64,000 nt of DNA, taken from the NCBI GenBank assembly GCA_020080175.1, contig JAGHQL010000041.1, positions 1 through 64,000 on the forward strand. The letters run 5' to 3'. The DNA comes from Glutinoglossum americanum (lineage: Eukaryota; Ascomycota; Geoglossomycetes; Geoglossales; Geoglossaceae). The notes beneath the pieces are model-generated. The model was not told the origin of the DNA. It was given only the letters and a program-made list of their open reading frames with translations, and searched no databases. The first letter of the stretch is position 1; each line of letters opens with the position of its first letter. The position numbers were made by a program, and so were the translations under genes. This document shows positions 23,219 to 33,895 of this stretch, piece by piece.

Positions 23219-24648
23219 TTACTTTCCTAGCTCGCCTAGCATGAGACCTCGATCTGAAGATCCAGAGACAACTGCACACAGGTCATTAGTACTATAGGAA
23301 AGGAAAGAAGAGATGCGGGAAGAGATGAACATACTTATCGGCTCGGACCCAGGCGAGAAACGCGCATCGTTCACACATCCTTTATGCCCGGGCAGCTTGT
23401 AAAGTAACTTCCCAGATCCAACATCCCATACAACAACAGTTCTATCCCAGCTGCCCGCCGCAATCTTCGTGCCATCCGGACCCCAGCTTGACCGTATCAG
23501 ATTCTTCTCAAGGCCGTGGGGCGCACCATCGTATGTTTTTACATGCCGATCTGTGGGCGCAAAAGGACGAATATCCCATGTCCTCACGGTCGAATCCATG
23601 GAATTTGACAGCAGTGTTTGGGAGTCAGGCGAGACGTTCAGAGATGTGATTGTGTCGGTATGACCAAGAAGGGAGTAGGCAACAGCTTTCTTGCGCAGAT
23701 CCCAGACCTTGATGTCATTATCGATTCCACCCGAATATAGCTCATTACCTGCCTCGGATAGTGCTATCGCTGTGACTGGGAATTCTGTTTCGATGAATTC
23801 GACGGCTTCTTTTTGTCTAGGGTCCCAAATCTGCGGGTTGGGAGCCGGTTAGTAGGAGTTCTGGCCGCTGCACCAACTTAAAATTTCCTCTGGTACCATC
23901 GCGATTTAATAGCTTCCTCACGCAACAAAATTCCGTGGAGTTACTCACACCAATATAGCCATCATCACTACCACTAACTAGCACTTCTTCTCCTCGTCGG
24001 CTAACGTCCATACAATTAATAGCTTCTTCGTGCCCGACATGTCGCCGTATTCGGAGACCAGATTCCAGATCCCAGCTTGCTAGCATCATGTCCGCTGAGG
24101 CAGAGAATATGACTCTGGAGTCCCGAGACCAATGTAAATCTAGCACTGCCCCTTTGTGGCCTGTTAGGATGCCATAATTGTCACACGAGCCATAAGTTCG
24201 CCACAATACTGAAGCTGTGTTAGTCCTTGGGAATACTAGGTGTGAGGGGTTCATGTACAAATTGAGCGATCCATAGATCCAGATGCAATGTGTTCCCCCG
24301 TTGGATCAAACCTAGCAGCAAAAATTTCCCCCGAATGACCTATACCGGACAAATCAGCCTCTGTCTAAGTGGCCCCGCACAAGTTAATCATACCTGTCAA
24401 TTCCATAATTGGCGCCGGGAGTCCACTCGTTCGAGGCACCTAAATCCCCAGATCAGCCAGTGGCTCACTTCCCACATACTGGGGATTCTCTAGAGGAAAA
24501 ACTCTCATACTGCTTGTATAAGTGCGCCATTTTGGGTCGTGGACTTGACAATTGCGGCAGCATTCCCGATATTCGCGTCTGATCTTTGCCTCTTGACAAG
24601 TTGGGAAGAGCCGAACCCCTCTGATGCGGGACGCTTCCCAGCGGACAT
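23219..24648 (-). CDS. U5 snRNP 40-kDa WD40 protein (SNRNP40-like)
   Basis: Six exons (24648-24511, 24439-24394, 24339-24259, 24214-23949, 23830-23335, 23271-23219) close in frame to 359 residues, the usual size. After a short basic N-terminus (KRPASEGFGSSQLVKRQRSD) come seven WD repeats: GHSGEIFAARFDPTGEHIAS, GHKGAVLDLHWSRDSRVIFS, GHEEAINCMDVSRRGEE, then ETEFPVTAIALSEAGNELYS, GHTDTITSLNVSPDSQTLLS, a unit ending IAAGSWDRTVVVWD, and GHKGCVNDARFSPGSEPI. The block TVRTWDIRPFAPTDRHVK is diagnostic of the U5-40K/Prp8-binding protein, which sits beside Prp8 in the spliceosome. Budding yeast lacks it, while filamentous fungi keep it. The ATG is 225 bp from that of Bet3 on the other strand. Confidence 0.94.
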
Positions 24649-24873
24649 TGCGGAGCAGATGTAAAAGTATCTTCTGTCGAATCTAGGAGCTTTTCCTTAT
24701 AGTTGAGATGTATCGCGCCCTACAGCACGACGCGGAGGATATTGTCCTCTGCGCCAAACCGAATTGGGATTAGCGATGATGAGGCTCAAACATGGGCCCG
24801 TTGACAGCAGTGCGCTCCAGCAACCAACACACTCTGTTTCATTTCTGCGTTATCTTCTGCCGCTGGCTAAGAT
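24649..24873. promoter_or_regulatory. Divergent promoter, U5-40K / Bet3
   Basis: Only 225 bp separate the ATGs of two divergent housekeeping genes, so both promoters must overlap here. I see no CACGTG or clear TATA box. The spacing suggests coordinated or nucleosome-depleted shared control, which is inference. Confidence 0.55.
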
Positions 24874-26028
24874 ATGGCTTCTACTAAGGCGGCTAGGATA
24901 GGTGAAGAGTAAGTTCCCCATACTAAGCGTGTCCTTTTGAATACTGATGTCCCAGTAGGGTATGGAAGTAAGTGGATTTCTTACGGATCCATTTTGCATG
25001 CCTTCAGAATAAGCTTCTCAAACTCCTCCCTAACGAGATATCTGGGGCATATCACCTACATGTATCAAATGGAGCGCTAACGGCAGCGGCCGAAGGACGA
25101 GAGTGGATAAGGTCAACGCGGAGTTGGTGACACTCACCTATGGGACGATTGTCGCTCAATTGTGTAAAGACTACGATAGCGACTATGTCGAGGTCAATAA
25201 GCAGCTAGACAAGATGGGCTATAACATTGGCATGCGCTTAATTGAGGATTTCCTAGCAAAGTCGAATACAGGCAGGTGTGCAAATTTCCGGGAAACTGCA
25301 GAGATGATTTCTAAGGTGCGTATATTCTCGTTTGTAGCTGATAGGAGTCAGGGCTAGGAGACACAAACGATACTTGAAGACTTTATGGAAGAGCTGAGTG
25401 GAGAATAGGTTGGCTTCAAGATCTTTCTCAATATTACACCAACAGTCACGAATTGGACGAGCGATAACAAGCAATTTTCCTTAATATTCGAGGAAAACCC
25501 CTTGGTAGACTTCGTAGAGCTACCAGACGATGGACGAGCACAGGATGAACTCTGGTACTCGAGTATCCTTTGCGGAATATTGAGGGGTGCTTTAGAGATG
25601 GTGAGCCATAATTCATAAAATTCCAGTTTAATGAGCCAGGGTAGCCTGTTTACCGCAAACGCTTTTCCGTTGTGCTTAGAGGCTGCAATTCATTCCGGCT
25701 GTTTCTCTTGTTGCTTTTTATTTTTCATTTTTCCCTGGTCGCGGCGCCTGTGGCGCTCGTCCGGCGCTTAGACCCATCAATCAGGAGCTTTGGCGCGTGA
25801 TTTCAGACGTTCTGAGGAGACATTTCTATTTTCGCCGACTACGATATAGTTCCATCAATCAGTATTTCCCTAACTGGGACTGACTCTGCATATTCTTAAC
25901 CGGCACAGGTACAGATACAGATCGAAGCACATTTTATTAGCGATGTGCTGCGAGGAAACGACTCGACCGAAATGAGAGTGAGCCTGATTAGATATATCGA
26001 CGATGAGATGCCCGCCGATGACGAGTAA
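24874..26028 (+). CDS. BET3: TRAPP complex subunit Bet3 (TRAPPC3)
   Basis: Five exons (24874-24908, 24959-24967, 25096-25315, 25409-25600, 25909-26028) give 191 residues. The sequence tracks Bet3 along its whole length: ELVTLTYGTIVAQLCKDYDS, KMGYNIGMRLIEDFLA, GRCANFRETAEMI, FKIFLNITPTVTNWTSD, ENPLVDFVELPDDGRAQDEL, LCGILRGALEMVQ and IRYIDDEMPADDE. The cysteine in GRCANF corresponds to the acylated Cys68 of the human protein. Bet3 is a core subunit of TRAPP, the Rab GEF and tether for ER-Golgi vesicles. Exon 2 is only 9 nt and supplies three codons (VWK after GEE), matching the GEEIWK start of yeast Bet3. Skipping it would keep the frame. The last intron (308 nt) is about five times the local norm. 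Confidence 0.95.
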
Positions 26029-27882
26029 TTTTAAGGAAGAGAGAAATTGCCGGTGGATAGGGGGTATCAATGGAATATGGACATGAGGCATCGGGCGTTG
26101 CATGTATCACTGTTTGTGTTAGGTCATGGCGCACGGATGTGGTGGAATTCTCAGAATTGTTTAGTGCTGCAATTACTATTATTGCTCTTCGACATACAGG
26201 AAATATTTGCAGATACCAGGTAGAAACTAGAATGCCTCTGTTTTTATCGTACGCCAGAAAAGAGGAGCTTCTCGCTGTATTCATAAACCGGGAAACACCT
26301 AAAATCAACGTATACACGAAGACTGAGGCTTATTTTCATCCACCCGATAATCGGCAAACACTTGTCTAAGAGCTAGGACAGTGTAAGGGTAAGTCTAGAG
26401 ATGATCTTGATGTATGTCCTCGTGCTTCGGAATAGGTGGTGGGGAGGAATGCTCGCAAGCCTCACGTCCATCCCGAAACGCGAGCCTCGCTCGCCCTTTG
26501 GCGCCCCGGTAGAGCCTGAGAAATGCCCCGAATCCACTTAAATCACCCGAATGAATCTTTCTTTGAAGCTTTGACGACAATTCAGCCGCGGAACAAGACT
26601 TTTCTGGGTTATTTTACAAGGTGGGCGTAAATTTTCCACAGATTTTTCAAATCAAATTCCTTCTTCGGTAGGAAAAGCCGACTGGGGTGGCGGATGAAAC
26701 CCTTACCCAACCCGCCACATCTTTTAATCCAAGCCGGCTTCTTCTGTGGTTTTCATCGCAACATCTGCTGCCTCCTCACCTGTCTGGTTGCACTGGGCCC
26801 AACGGACTCTGCCTTCGTACCTGCTTGAGCAGCAGCCTTATTCGTCGCTTGCACAGTCACGACTGGCATCCTAGACAGCGCTGATCGTCAGTCCAGTACA
26901 TCGCTTGAGGCGAACGATACTGGATTTTCTGCGCCCGAGATCGCTCTGTTGGCCCAAGCGAAGAAGCATCGGTCGGGAGTTCCAGACGCCCTGCACAGCG
27001 CGCGCCATTTTTCCATCTTCCACCGACCCACCATAACCACAATACCACTGGGCGGCCGTGCCAGCACGCACGCACAAAGTACCCACCACAGAGTACCCCG
27101 ACTACCCAACAGAGCCCGTCAACTCGTCACCAGCTCTTCCTCGTGAAGCCACCACACCTCATTCCTTCCACTCCCACTCTCACACCTTACCTTACTTTAC
27201 TTAACCTACGCTACGCCTACGTCCAAACCTTGCGAATCGCTGCAGGCCTCACTCTGGCACCGTACCGAACCCGCAGCCCGCTACCCTTGATCCCCATCCA
27301 TCCATCTATCTTCCGATCCTCACATCAAACCTTCATCAGACTCCCTCCACGTCTAGGGCTTCAACTAAGGGTCATCAGCCGTGATACTAAGCGTCATTCA
27401 TTTTCGTGATCTGGACCAGTTCGTAGCCTCCTGCAGGTCGCTTGTTCCAACTGACGCCTGCGATCTTAGGCGATCCTTCTATCGTGTACAACTTGCGCTC
27501 GCTCATTACTCAGCCGCGGTCGCATTTTCGGTGGTCTCCTTTTCGAATCATCCCCGACCACCCACGAACACCTCAGGACTTACCGCGCATCGGTTTGTTT
27601 TCCCCTGCGGGATTCAGACCATCTCTTCCAACATCGTTAGATAGTAGTCAAGACACTCGTTTCTCACGCTGCTTTCCCTTATCGGATCTTTTTCGGTGAT
27701 CTCTTCCTGTCGGGGTTTCAGTCAGACAAGTAGAACGACCCGGCTTCAAAAGAGTTTTTCGCCGCATCCGGAATTAAGCGCCCCACGACAGCGATCACCG
27801 ATAACGTGGACTCCGTCTAGATCGCACTGCGAGCCGCAGTACGAGGATAAGACTTGGAGATCTGCTGGCTTTGAATCCGAAA
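26029..27882 (+). other. Upstream region and long pyrimidine-rich leader of the LisH regulator
   Basis: About 1.85 kb without a supported gene. From about 27100 to 27850 it is strongly C/T-rich on the plus strand and contains several short ATG-led frames, for example 26949-27146 and 27143-27409. Long leaders with upstream ORFs are known for fungal developmental regulators, so most of it may be 5' leader of the next gene. The transcription start cannot be read from sequence alone. Confidence 0.45.
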
Positions 27883-30598
27883 ATGAATAGTATGAACATG
27901 GCTGGAATGAGCTCTGTCGGCGGCCCTGTGGGCGGTATTCCCATGATGAACAATGGCACTGGCGGACAACGCGATGATAACTCTCATAACAACGACATGT
28001 TCACCGCTTCCACTCAGCTTAATACCTACATCTACGACTACTTCCTGAAGAATGGGCTATACTCTTGCGCGAAATCGTTACTAAACAGCAATGTCGCCCT
28101 CAAAACAGTGTCAGACGGCTCAAACCAACGAACCAGTCCTAATATGCGTCGCGATGAGCATGGAAATGTCCTTGGCAATGGTGTCGACGAAAATGCGATG
28201 GATGCCAGCGATACTAAGGATGGTGTAAATGCAAAACGTCCTGATGATCTCCCTGACGCAAAGGTTCCACAAGACTGCCCCTCCAATTCTTTCCTATTCG
28301 ACTGGTGGTGTGTCTTCTGGGAGATGTTTGGCGCTCAACAACGGCGGGGTAACAGGAATGGTGAAGGAACAGCTATGGCATATATGCAACATACACAGGT
28401 TTTTCTCTCCCATATTGTAGTGTTCATACCAGCGTGCTTACCAAATTTTGGAAAGGCCCAACAACGCATTAGGCAGGAGCAACAACGGTACATGCTCGGG
28501 CACCAAAACCCTCCAATGATGACTGGTGCGATGAATCAGTATCAAAATCAAATGATGATGCGCAATATGCAGAACGGAATGAATATGGGCCAAACCGACA
28601 TGGCAAGGACAGCCATGCAAAATAGCCGGAAATCGTATGTTGAAATCCCCATTTTTTCCGATATACACTTTCGATAGCTGGCACATTGTCCCCGCGTAAT
28701 ATCCAAGAGCTTAACTAATGCGACCACGTCCGTGTTTCGATAAAGAACTCCACAACAGATCCAACTAGCCCAAAAACACCAGATGATGCAGCAGCAAATG
28801 AATCGGGGAGAAGGGGCTGGCATGGATATGAACGGCCCCCGCCCTCAATCACCATCATCTGCTGAGAACGCACCATCGCCATCTAAGAGACCCCGCCTCG
28901 AGGGTGGACAGTTTAATGGTCAGACAATGGTACCAAATGGGAGGGCGCAGCCGCAGATGCAAGGCCAGCAGGTGAATGCTGCCTCGGCCCAACAAGCACA
29001 CAATTTGTTAATTGCCAATGGAATTAATCCCAACCAGCTCACCGCTTCACAGTTCAATTCGTTTCAACAACAGAACCCTGATGTGCAGGCGAAATCAATT
29101 CAGGTATATGCCCAAAATCTGGCTCAACACCAACGCTCAGCTTTGCAGAGTCAAACGATGCCAAAAGGCATACCGAACCCCGGTGGAGTTCCAAACCACG
29201 GGTCTCCGATGATGCAGCAAGGCTCTGAATCTGGCCAGAACCTTGGTCCTGTGCTGAACGAATTCTATGCTGGCAACGGCGCGTCACGAAGTGGGATATC
29301 TGGAGGAACTGGCGGTAACCACGCCCTGCAGGACTACCAGATGCAGCTGATGTTGCTAGAGCAACAAAACAAAAAAAGGCTCTTGATGGCCCGCCAGGAG
29401 CATGACAGTCTTGCGCGCACCGACCAGCCCGGTGTAGGTCAACCAGGATTTCAAGGCATGTCACCTCAAGGCAGCAGAGCCGGACCTTCCCCAAACCCAT
29501 CAGACCAAATGAAACGGGGTACACCCAAGTTAAATCAACCTGGGCTGCCCGGCTCACCAATGCCTGATGGAAGCATGCCACAAGCTCAGCAACGAAACTC
29601 TCCTGCAGCGATGGGTTTTGGCCAAAGCCAAATGGCCTCTGACATGTCTCAAGGATTCTATCAACAGATGAAGAGCCTAAGCGACAACGTACCCAACGGC
29701 AATGTCATGCGGCCGCCGAGCTCCCATCCGCCAAACTTCAATCCACAGATAAACTCGCAGCAGCTAGAACAGATGAGCATGGCCCAACAACGGCGAATAA
29801 ATGGAGGCTGGCAGGGTCAAAGTCAACCTGGCCAGGCTCAAATGATGGCGCAGCATCCCCAAGGCCCACAAAACCAACAAATGGGTACCCCAGGCCAGAG
29901 AACCACGATGCCGCCTCCACAAGCGCCACCGGCAGGGAATAACAACGGCAGGACACAGCCTTCTTCACCTCAGCAGAACCAGGCGCCGCCCACCCCGCAA
30001 CAGTCGACTAAGGCCAACCCTAAGTCAAAGAAGGAAGGCAAGGAGCCACGCAAGGTAATATCTTTAGTTAGTGAATTTTCGTTGTCGAAATGTTGACATT
30101 GAACCTAGCCTGCTCGGGCCAAGAAGGGATCCACTGCCAATCTCAATTCTGCCGCTACTCCCTCGTCAGAACCTGACCCACCCCCAACGCCAACCCCATC
30201 CACGCCTATCACTCCTCAGCACCCAAGCTCGTTCACCGGCCAGAAGGGGTCGAATGGTCCTAACCAGGCGCCAGCCAATGGTCAGCCCGCTGCTACTGCA
30301 CCAGCACCAGCGGCGACACTCGCTCCTCCGCAACCGGATTCGAACCAGGTCCCAACATTCCCGATAGATACAGCAGATGTAAGTTTTGTTGGCGAATCAG
30401 TTTGGTTTGATATTCAAGAACTAATCACTCTCAAAGACGCAGTTTAACATGGAGTTCCTCGAGAGCGGAGATGTCTTGGACCAGTTTGATTTTGATTCCT
30501 TCTTGAATACAGACGACAATCCATCTGGTCCGTTTGTTTTCGATACTGGTGCCCTGGCTTATCCGCAGGATGGAGTGGAAGCTGGAACCGGCGAATGA
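27883..30598 (+). CDS. LisH-domain transcriptional regulator, SomA/Som1/Flo8 type
   Basis: Five exons (27883-28398, 28456-28634, 28746-30054, 30109-30378, 30443-30598) give 809 residues. A LisH motif lies near the N-terminus (about 45-72: TQLNTYIYDYFLKNGLYSCA), followed by the conserved PQDCPSNSFLFDWWCVFWEM block of the LUFS-type module. The long middle is Gln/Met/Pro/Asn-rich and disordered, with a basic KNP-rich stretch, and the C-terminus has NMEFLESGDVLDQFDFDSFL, an acidic/aromatic activation-like segment. This is the layout of SomA (Aspergillus), Som1 (Magnaporthe) and Flo8 (yeast), which act under cAMP/PKA in adhesion, sporulation and virulence. The start is the ATG before NSMNMAGMSS; the frame stays open upstream without an ATG. 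Intron 1 (57 nt, GTTTTT donor) is a multiple of three and has no stop. Confidence 0.86.
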
Positions 30599-32215
30599 AC
30601 GCCGCTCGAGCCGATAATAGCTTCGCCAGTTAAATCTACCAAGAGCCGGAAGAGAAGGCGATCCCAAAATTGATTTGCATAGATTTAAATTTTCTCTTTT
30701 TGGATACTACGCCTCTCACAAGCACATACTCCCCGAGTTTGCACGTTGGTTTGCGGGTCGATCTTGGTCGTTCTGGCGCTATTGAAGTGTTTCTTTAGGT
30801 ATTGGATGGAGTTTTGACCTCGCAATCACTTCCGCTTTGACGTTGATTACTCATTGCTACACTATTTCATCGAGAGTGTCGATGAGAGATCGGATGTTCC
30901 TGAAAGAAGCAGCCGGAAAAGTTGTGATGCGCTTTTCAACAAAATGGCTAGTATGTTAGGGTCTAGAGGGTGTATATCGCGCCCTCTCCAAATGATCCTC
31001 ATTGATGAAAAGTGGGTTCGGCGCAGCCGTTCAGTGCGTGTGCCCAATGTCTGTATGGTGTTATGCGACCTATGTTTTTCTGGGTTCTATTTACCCTTTT
31101 TGGATCGAACTTCATTCACGTCTCACCGCTGTTTTGCTTGCTTCAGCGGACTGGATAAGAGCTTTCTTCCTCATCTTTACTTTTGCTGGTCCAGTCCCAA
31201 TCACATCCGCTTGTCAACAGGTATTACGCAGTTCCGCAAGTGTTCCTGTCGCATTTTTGTTCACCACTTGCCCCACCCGAAGCCTCTACACAATACATCT
31301 TTAATCATGGGGGTCCAATTTGCGACCGCGCGAGCGACTGGGGCAATCTGGGACTTCCATACCGGGAATCAAGGCTCCTTAAAGTCCGGCGCCCTGCTTG
31401 CCTCGCGTTTTTTCACCACCCTGTACTTGCTGCCGTCATCATGTTTTACATCCTGAAAGCTCTAAACTCTTCTCTGTCCCCCCCCCAGCCTCTACTACAC
31501 GCTGCTGAGTTTCTAGTTGTTTTATATAAAGTCTCATGATTTCAGAAAGGAAGTTGAACTTTTCCTGGTTATGAGGCACGGGTGATTAGCCGTACGTGAT
31601 TATCTTGATATCAGAGAGTCGTGAATGAAATACCACTTCGAGTGAGACTCCCCTGGGCTTGCCCACTGTCAGAATTTTGATATAGAATAGCCCTGCTCTT
31701 TGCCCATAACTTAGTGGTGGCGAGCATATTATCCCATCTAACCTAAGAAATAGCTACCCTACGGAAATTATCACATATCCTACCCCTATCCTATTCAGAT
31801 ATTTATTACCAGGCGGGACAATACCGGAGGGATTCGCTCGCCAGTCGTTTTCTTTAAGTTTTCCTCACATGCCCTCAAATTTTCTTTTTCCCGCCACCAA
31901 TCTGATCACGTAGTTCCTGTTGTTGCCTTCGTCGATCCTTATTTACTTTTTTTTTCTTATTCTCACCTCCACTTTTCTTCAAGGAAAAAAGAGGGCATTT
32001 TTTTCTTAGTTCCTATCCTAAGATATAATAGGACACGCCTAATTTGGGACCCTTAATTTGAGTCCCATCCCTCAGAATGAATATGATATCGTATGCTTTT
32101 TTGTTGGTGGCCCCCGGATATAATGCTCCCTAGTCCGGCGCCTTGTTTTCGCAGAAAAAAAAATAAAAAAAAATTCCCCGCCCCCACCGATTAGTGAAGT
32201 CGCTAGTCTAAAATC
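30599..32215. other. Convergent 3' region with homopolymers
   Basis: About 1.6 kb between two genes that end towards each other. A 200-codon plus frame at 30854-31456 has no recognisable domain and probably lies in trailer sequence. T-runs occur near 31948 and A-runs at 32154-32173. A small stem (GGGAC/GTCCC around 32046-32066) is visible. No gene supported. Confidence 0.5.
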
Positions 32216-33497
32216 TCACTCGCTCTCCCTCAGTTCAACGCCCCTTTTCTTCGCCCATTCCTTTAGATATGCCAACACAGACTTCGAAATCTCTTCTTTG
32301 GCGATCTTCTTGCCAAAAACGTTCCGTATCTCGCCGATTGGTCCGCTGGGTAGGATAGGGTCGTTGAAGTATGCAGCACCGCTGTACATGCTATCGGCGC
32401 GTGGGTCGGGAGTAATGCGGTATTCGGGGGGTGAGAGGCCGATCAAGGGACAGAGTTCTTTGAGGTCACCATCATCAACTTGCTACATCCTAGCTTCAAC
32501 CTACCACTGACAGAACGAAAAGGTGACTTACCATTCACCTTTTGCGCGAATCTCGCGTCCCGCTTGATCTCGACAGTCGCGCCTGGCCCGATCGCTGCTG
32601 TACCGCTGCTTCCACCTTTACGTTTCCTCTTTGATGGTGGGCCCTCACGCCCCATATAGCCATTCTCAATCAGCCACTCCAGGGCCTCATGCGCGGCGTT
32701 AGCCTTGGCTGCTTTCTTGTTGAGGAACGTGACGTGACGGCCCCCAAACGGAGCGGAGGGGCGCTGGTCAATCTTAAGCTCACAGGCAAATTGGGTGCCC
32801 ATGGCAAAATCTGTATAGATAGGACGTTGGCACATATTGCCTCTAAGATCGTAGAAATCTGGAGTTTTGGCCCTGTCAGCCGGCAGCCTCACCAAACCCC
32901 AGCAAGAGCTGCCCAAGACACATGAATTAATGGAGAGCAAAGGCCACACTTACTTTGCAGCTTCCCCACCCAATTCTCATCACTACTAGGAGGAATAGCC
33001 ACCCTCCCTTCCATACCCATCAATGCTTGAATACCCTTCTCGCAAACCGCCTCCTTTGCTGCCTTTTTACTCGGCCACGATCCTGCATCCTCAATGTCCA
33101 CCTGACCGCTCAGTGTGAGCTTGGCGCTGAATTGTTGTGGGACAAGTTCTTTGAATACAAACACAGGTGTAACTCCCTTCTCTTGCGCCAATCTGTGGAA
33201 GGCAACGCTGTTCACTGAGGATCGCGATTGTCCAATTTTCACAGGTTGTAGGGCAGGAATGACACCTGCGGGTCCATCTTCATAGCGAGCGGGTGTAAGA
33301 TTCCGCAGGAATTCGTCCGCGTCGACGAGGGCATGGTTCATATCTGCGGCATCCTCAGACGCGTCAAGGGAACCTCCTGGCACCTGCTGAGGGTTGAGCT
33401 GGCGAGCGTCGCTGCTGGAACTGTACATCCCGGCTTCAGCTCGGTGCTGAGGGTTATCGGGCCGGGTTGTTAAGAGGGACTGAAGGAGATCTGCCAT
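32216..33497 (-). CDS. Protein with two dsRNA-binding domains
   Basis: Three exons, about 33497-32950, 32872-32532 and 32478-32216, give 383 residues. The first dsRBM lies at about 98-165 (SVAFHRLAQEKGVTPVFVFK, then WPSKKAAKEAVCEKGIQAL). The second lies at about 190-255 (CQRPIYTDFAMGTQFACELK, then FLNKKAAKANAAHEALEWLI). The KKAAK-A helix in each is the RNA-contacting element. A basic segment (SKRKRKGG) follows and then a C-terminal region with VFGKKIAKEEISKSVLAYLK. No catalytic domain is seen, so this is a binding protein rather than Dicer or ADAR. In ascomycetes such proteins are mostly uncharacterised. The first intron is uncertain: GTAAGT at 32953 is the stronger donor but breaks frame, so the nearby GTGTGG at 32949 was used. 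Confidence 0.75.
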
Positions 33498-33895
33498 TCT
33501 GCTGGATGGCCTGTGCGGTTGCGCGTTTACCTGAACTAACACGTGACTTGGAGGGGAAGGTAAAGTAGAGGAAATGAGGGCTGCTTGTTTTGAGTGAAAT
33601 CCCTCTATTTTGTAAAGCGCACTAATTGATATCTAGTATTGCAACAAGGCTTTCAGGGTAGCGTCTTCCGAATAACAATATATTCTCTGATGGCAGCGAG
33701 TGAGGATGGTAAGGCTACTGACATCTGCTGAATATAATCTGGAAGACCGAGCTAAAGCTACGTGCTGGCAGTTGCAAACTGCCTAAGGCACATGATAACT
33801 ATTCTGAATTGAATTGAACCAATGCGCTCTTCCACCGCCCATTTTAGGCACCACCGCCTGCACGTTTTGGCCTATCCGAAGCATACAACTCACTA
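33498..33895. other. Promoter of dsRBD gene with CACGTG
   Basis: A 398-bp gap between a gene start and the 3' end of the next minus-strand gene. GTCACGTG on the minus strand (CACGTG at 33540-33545) is 43 bases before the dsRBD ATG. Nothing else stands out. Confidence 0.45.

Noticed and set aside
30854-31456. 200-codon plus-strand ORF
   Set aside because: Cys/Phe/Ser-rich with no domain, directly behind the LisH regulator; most likely trailer sequence.
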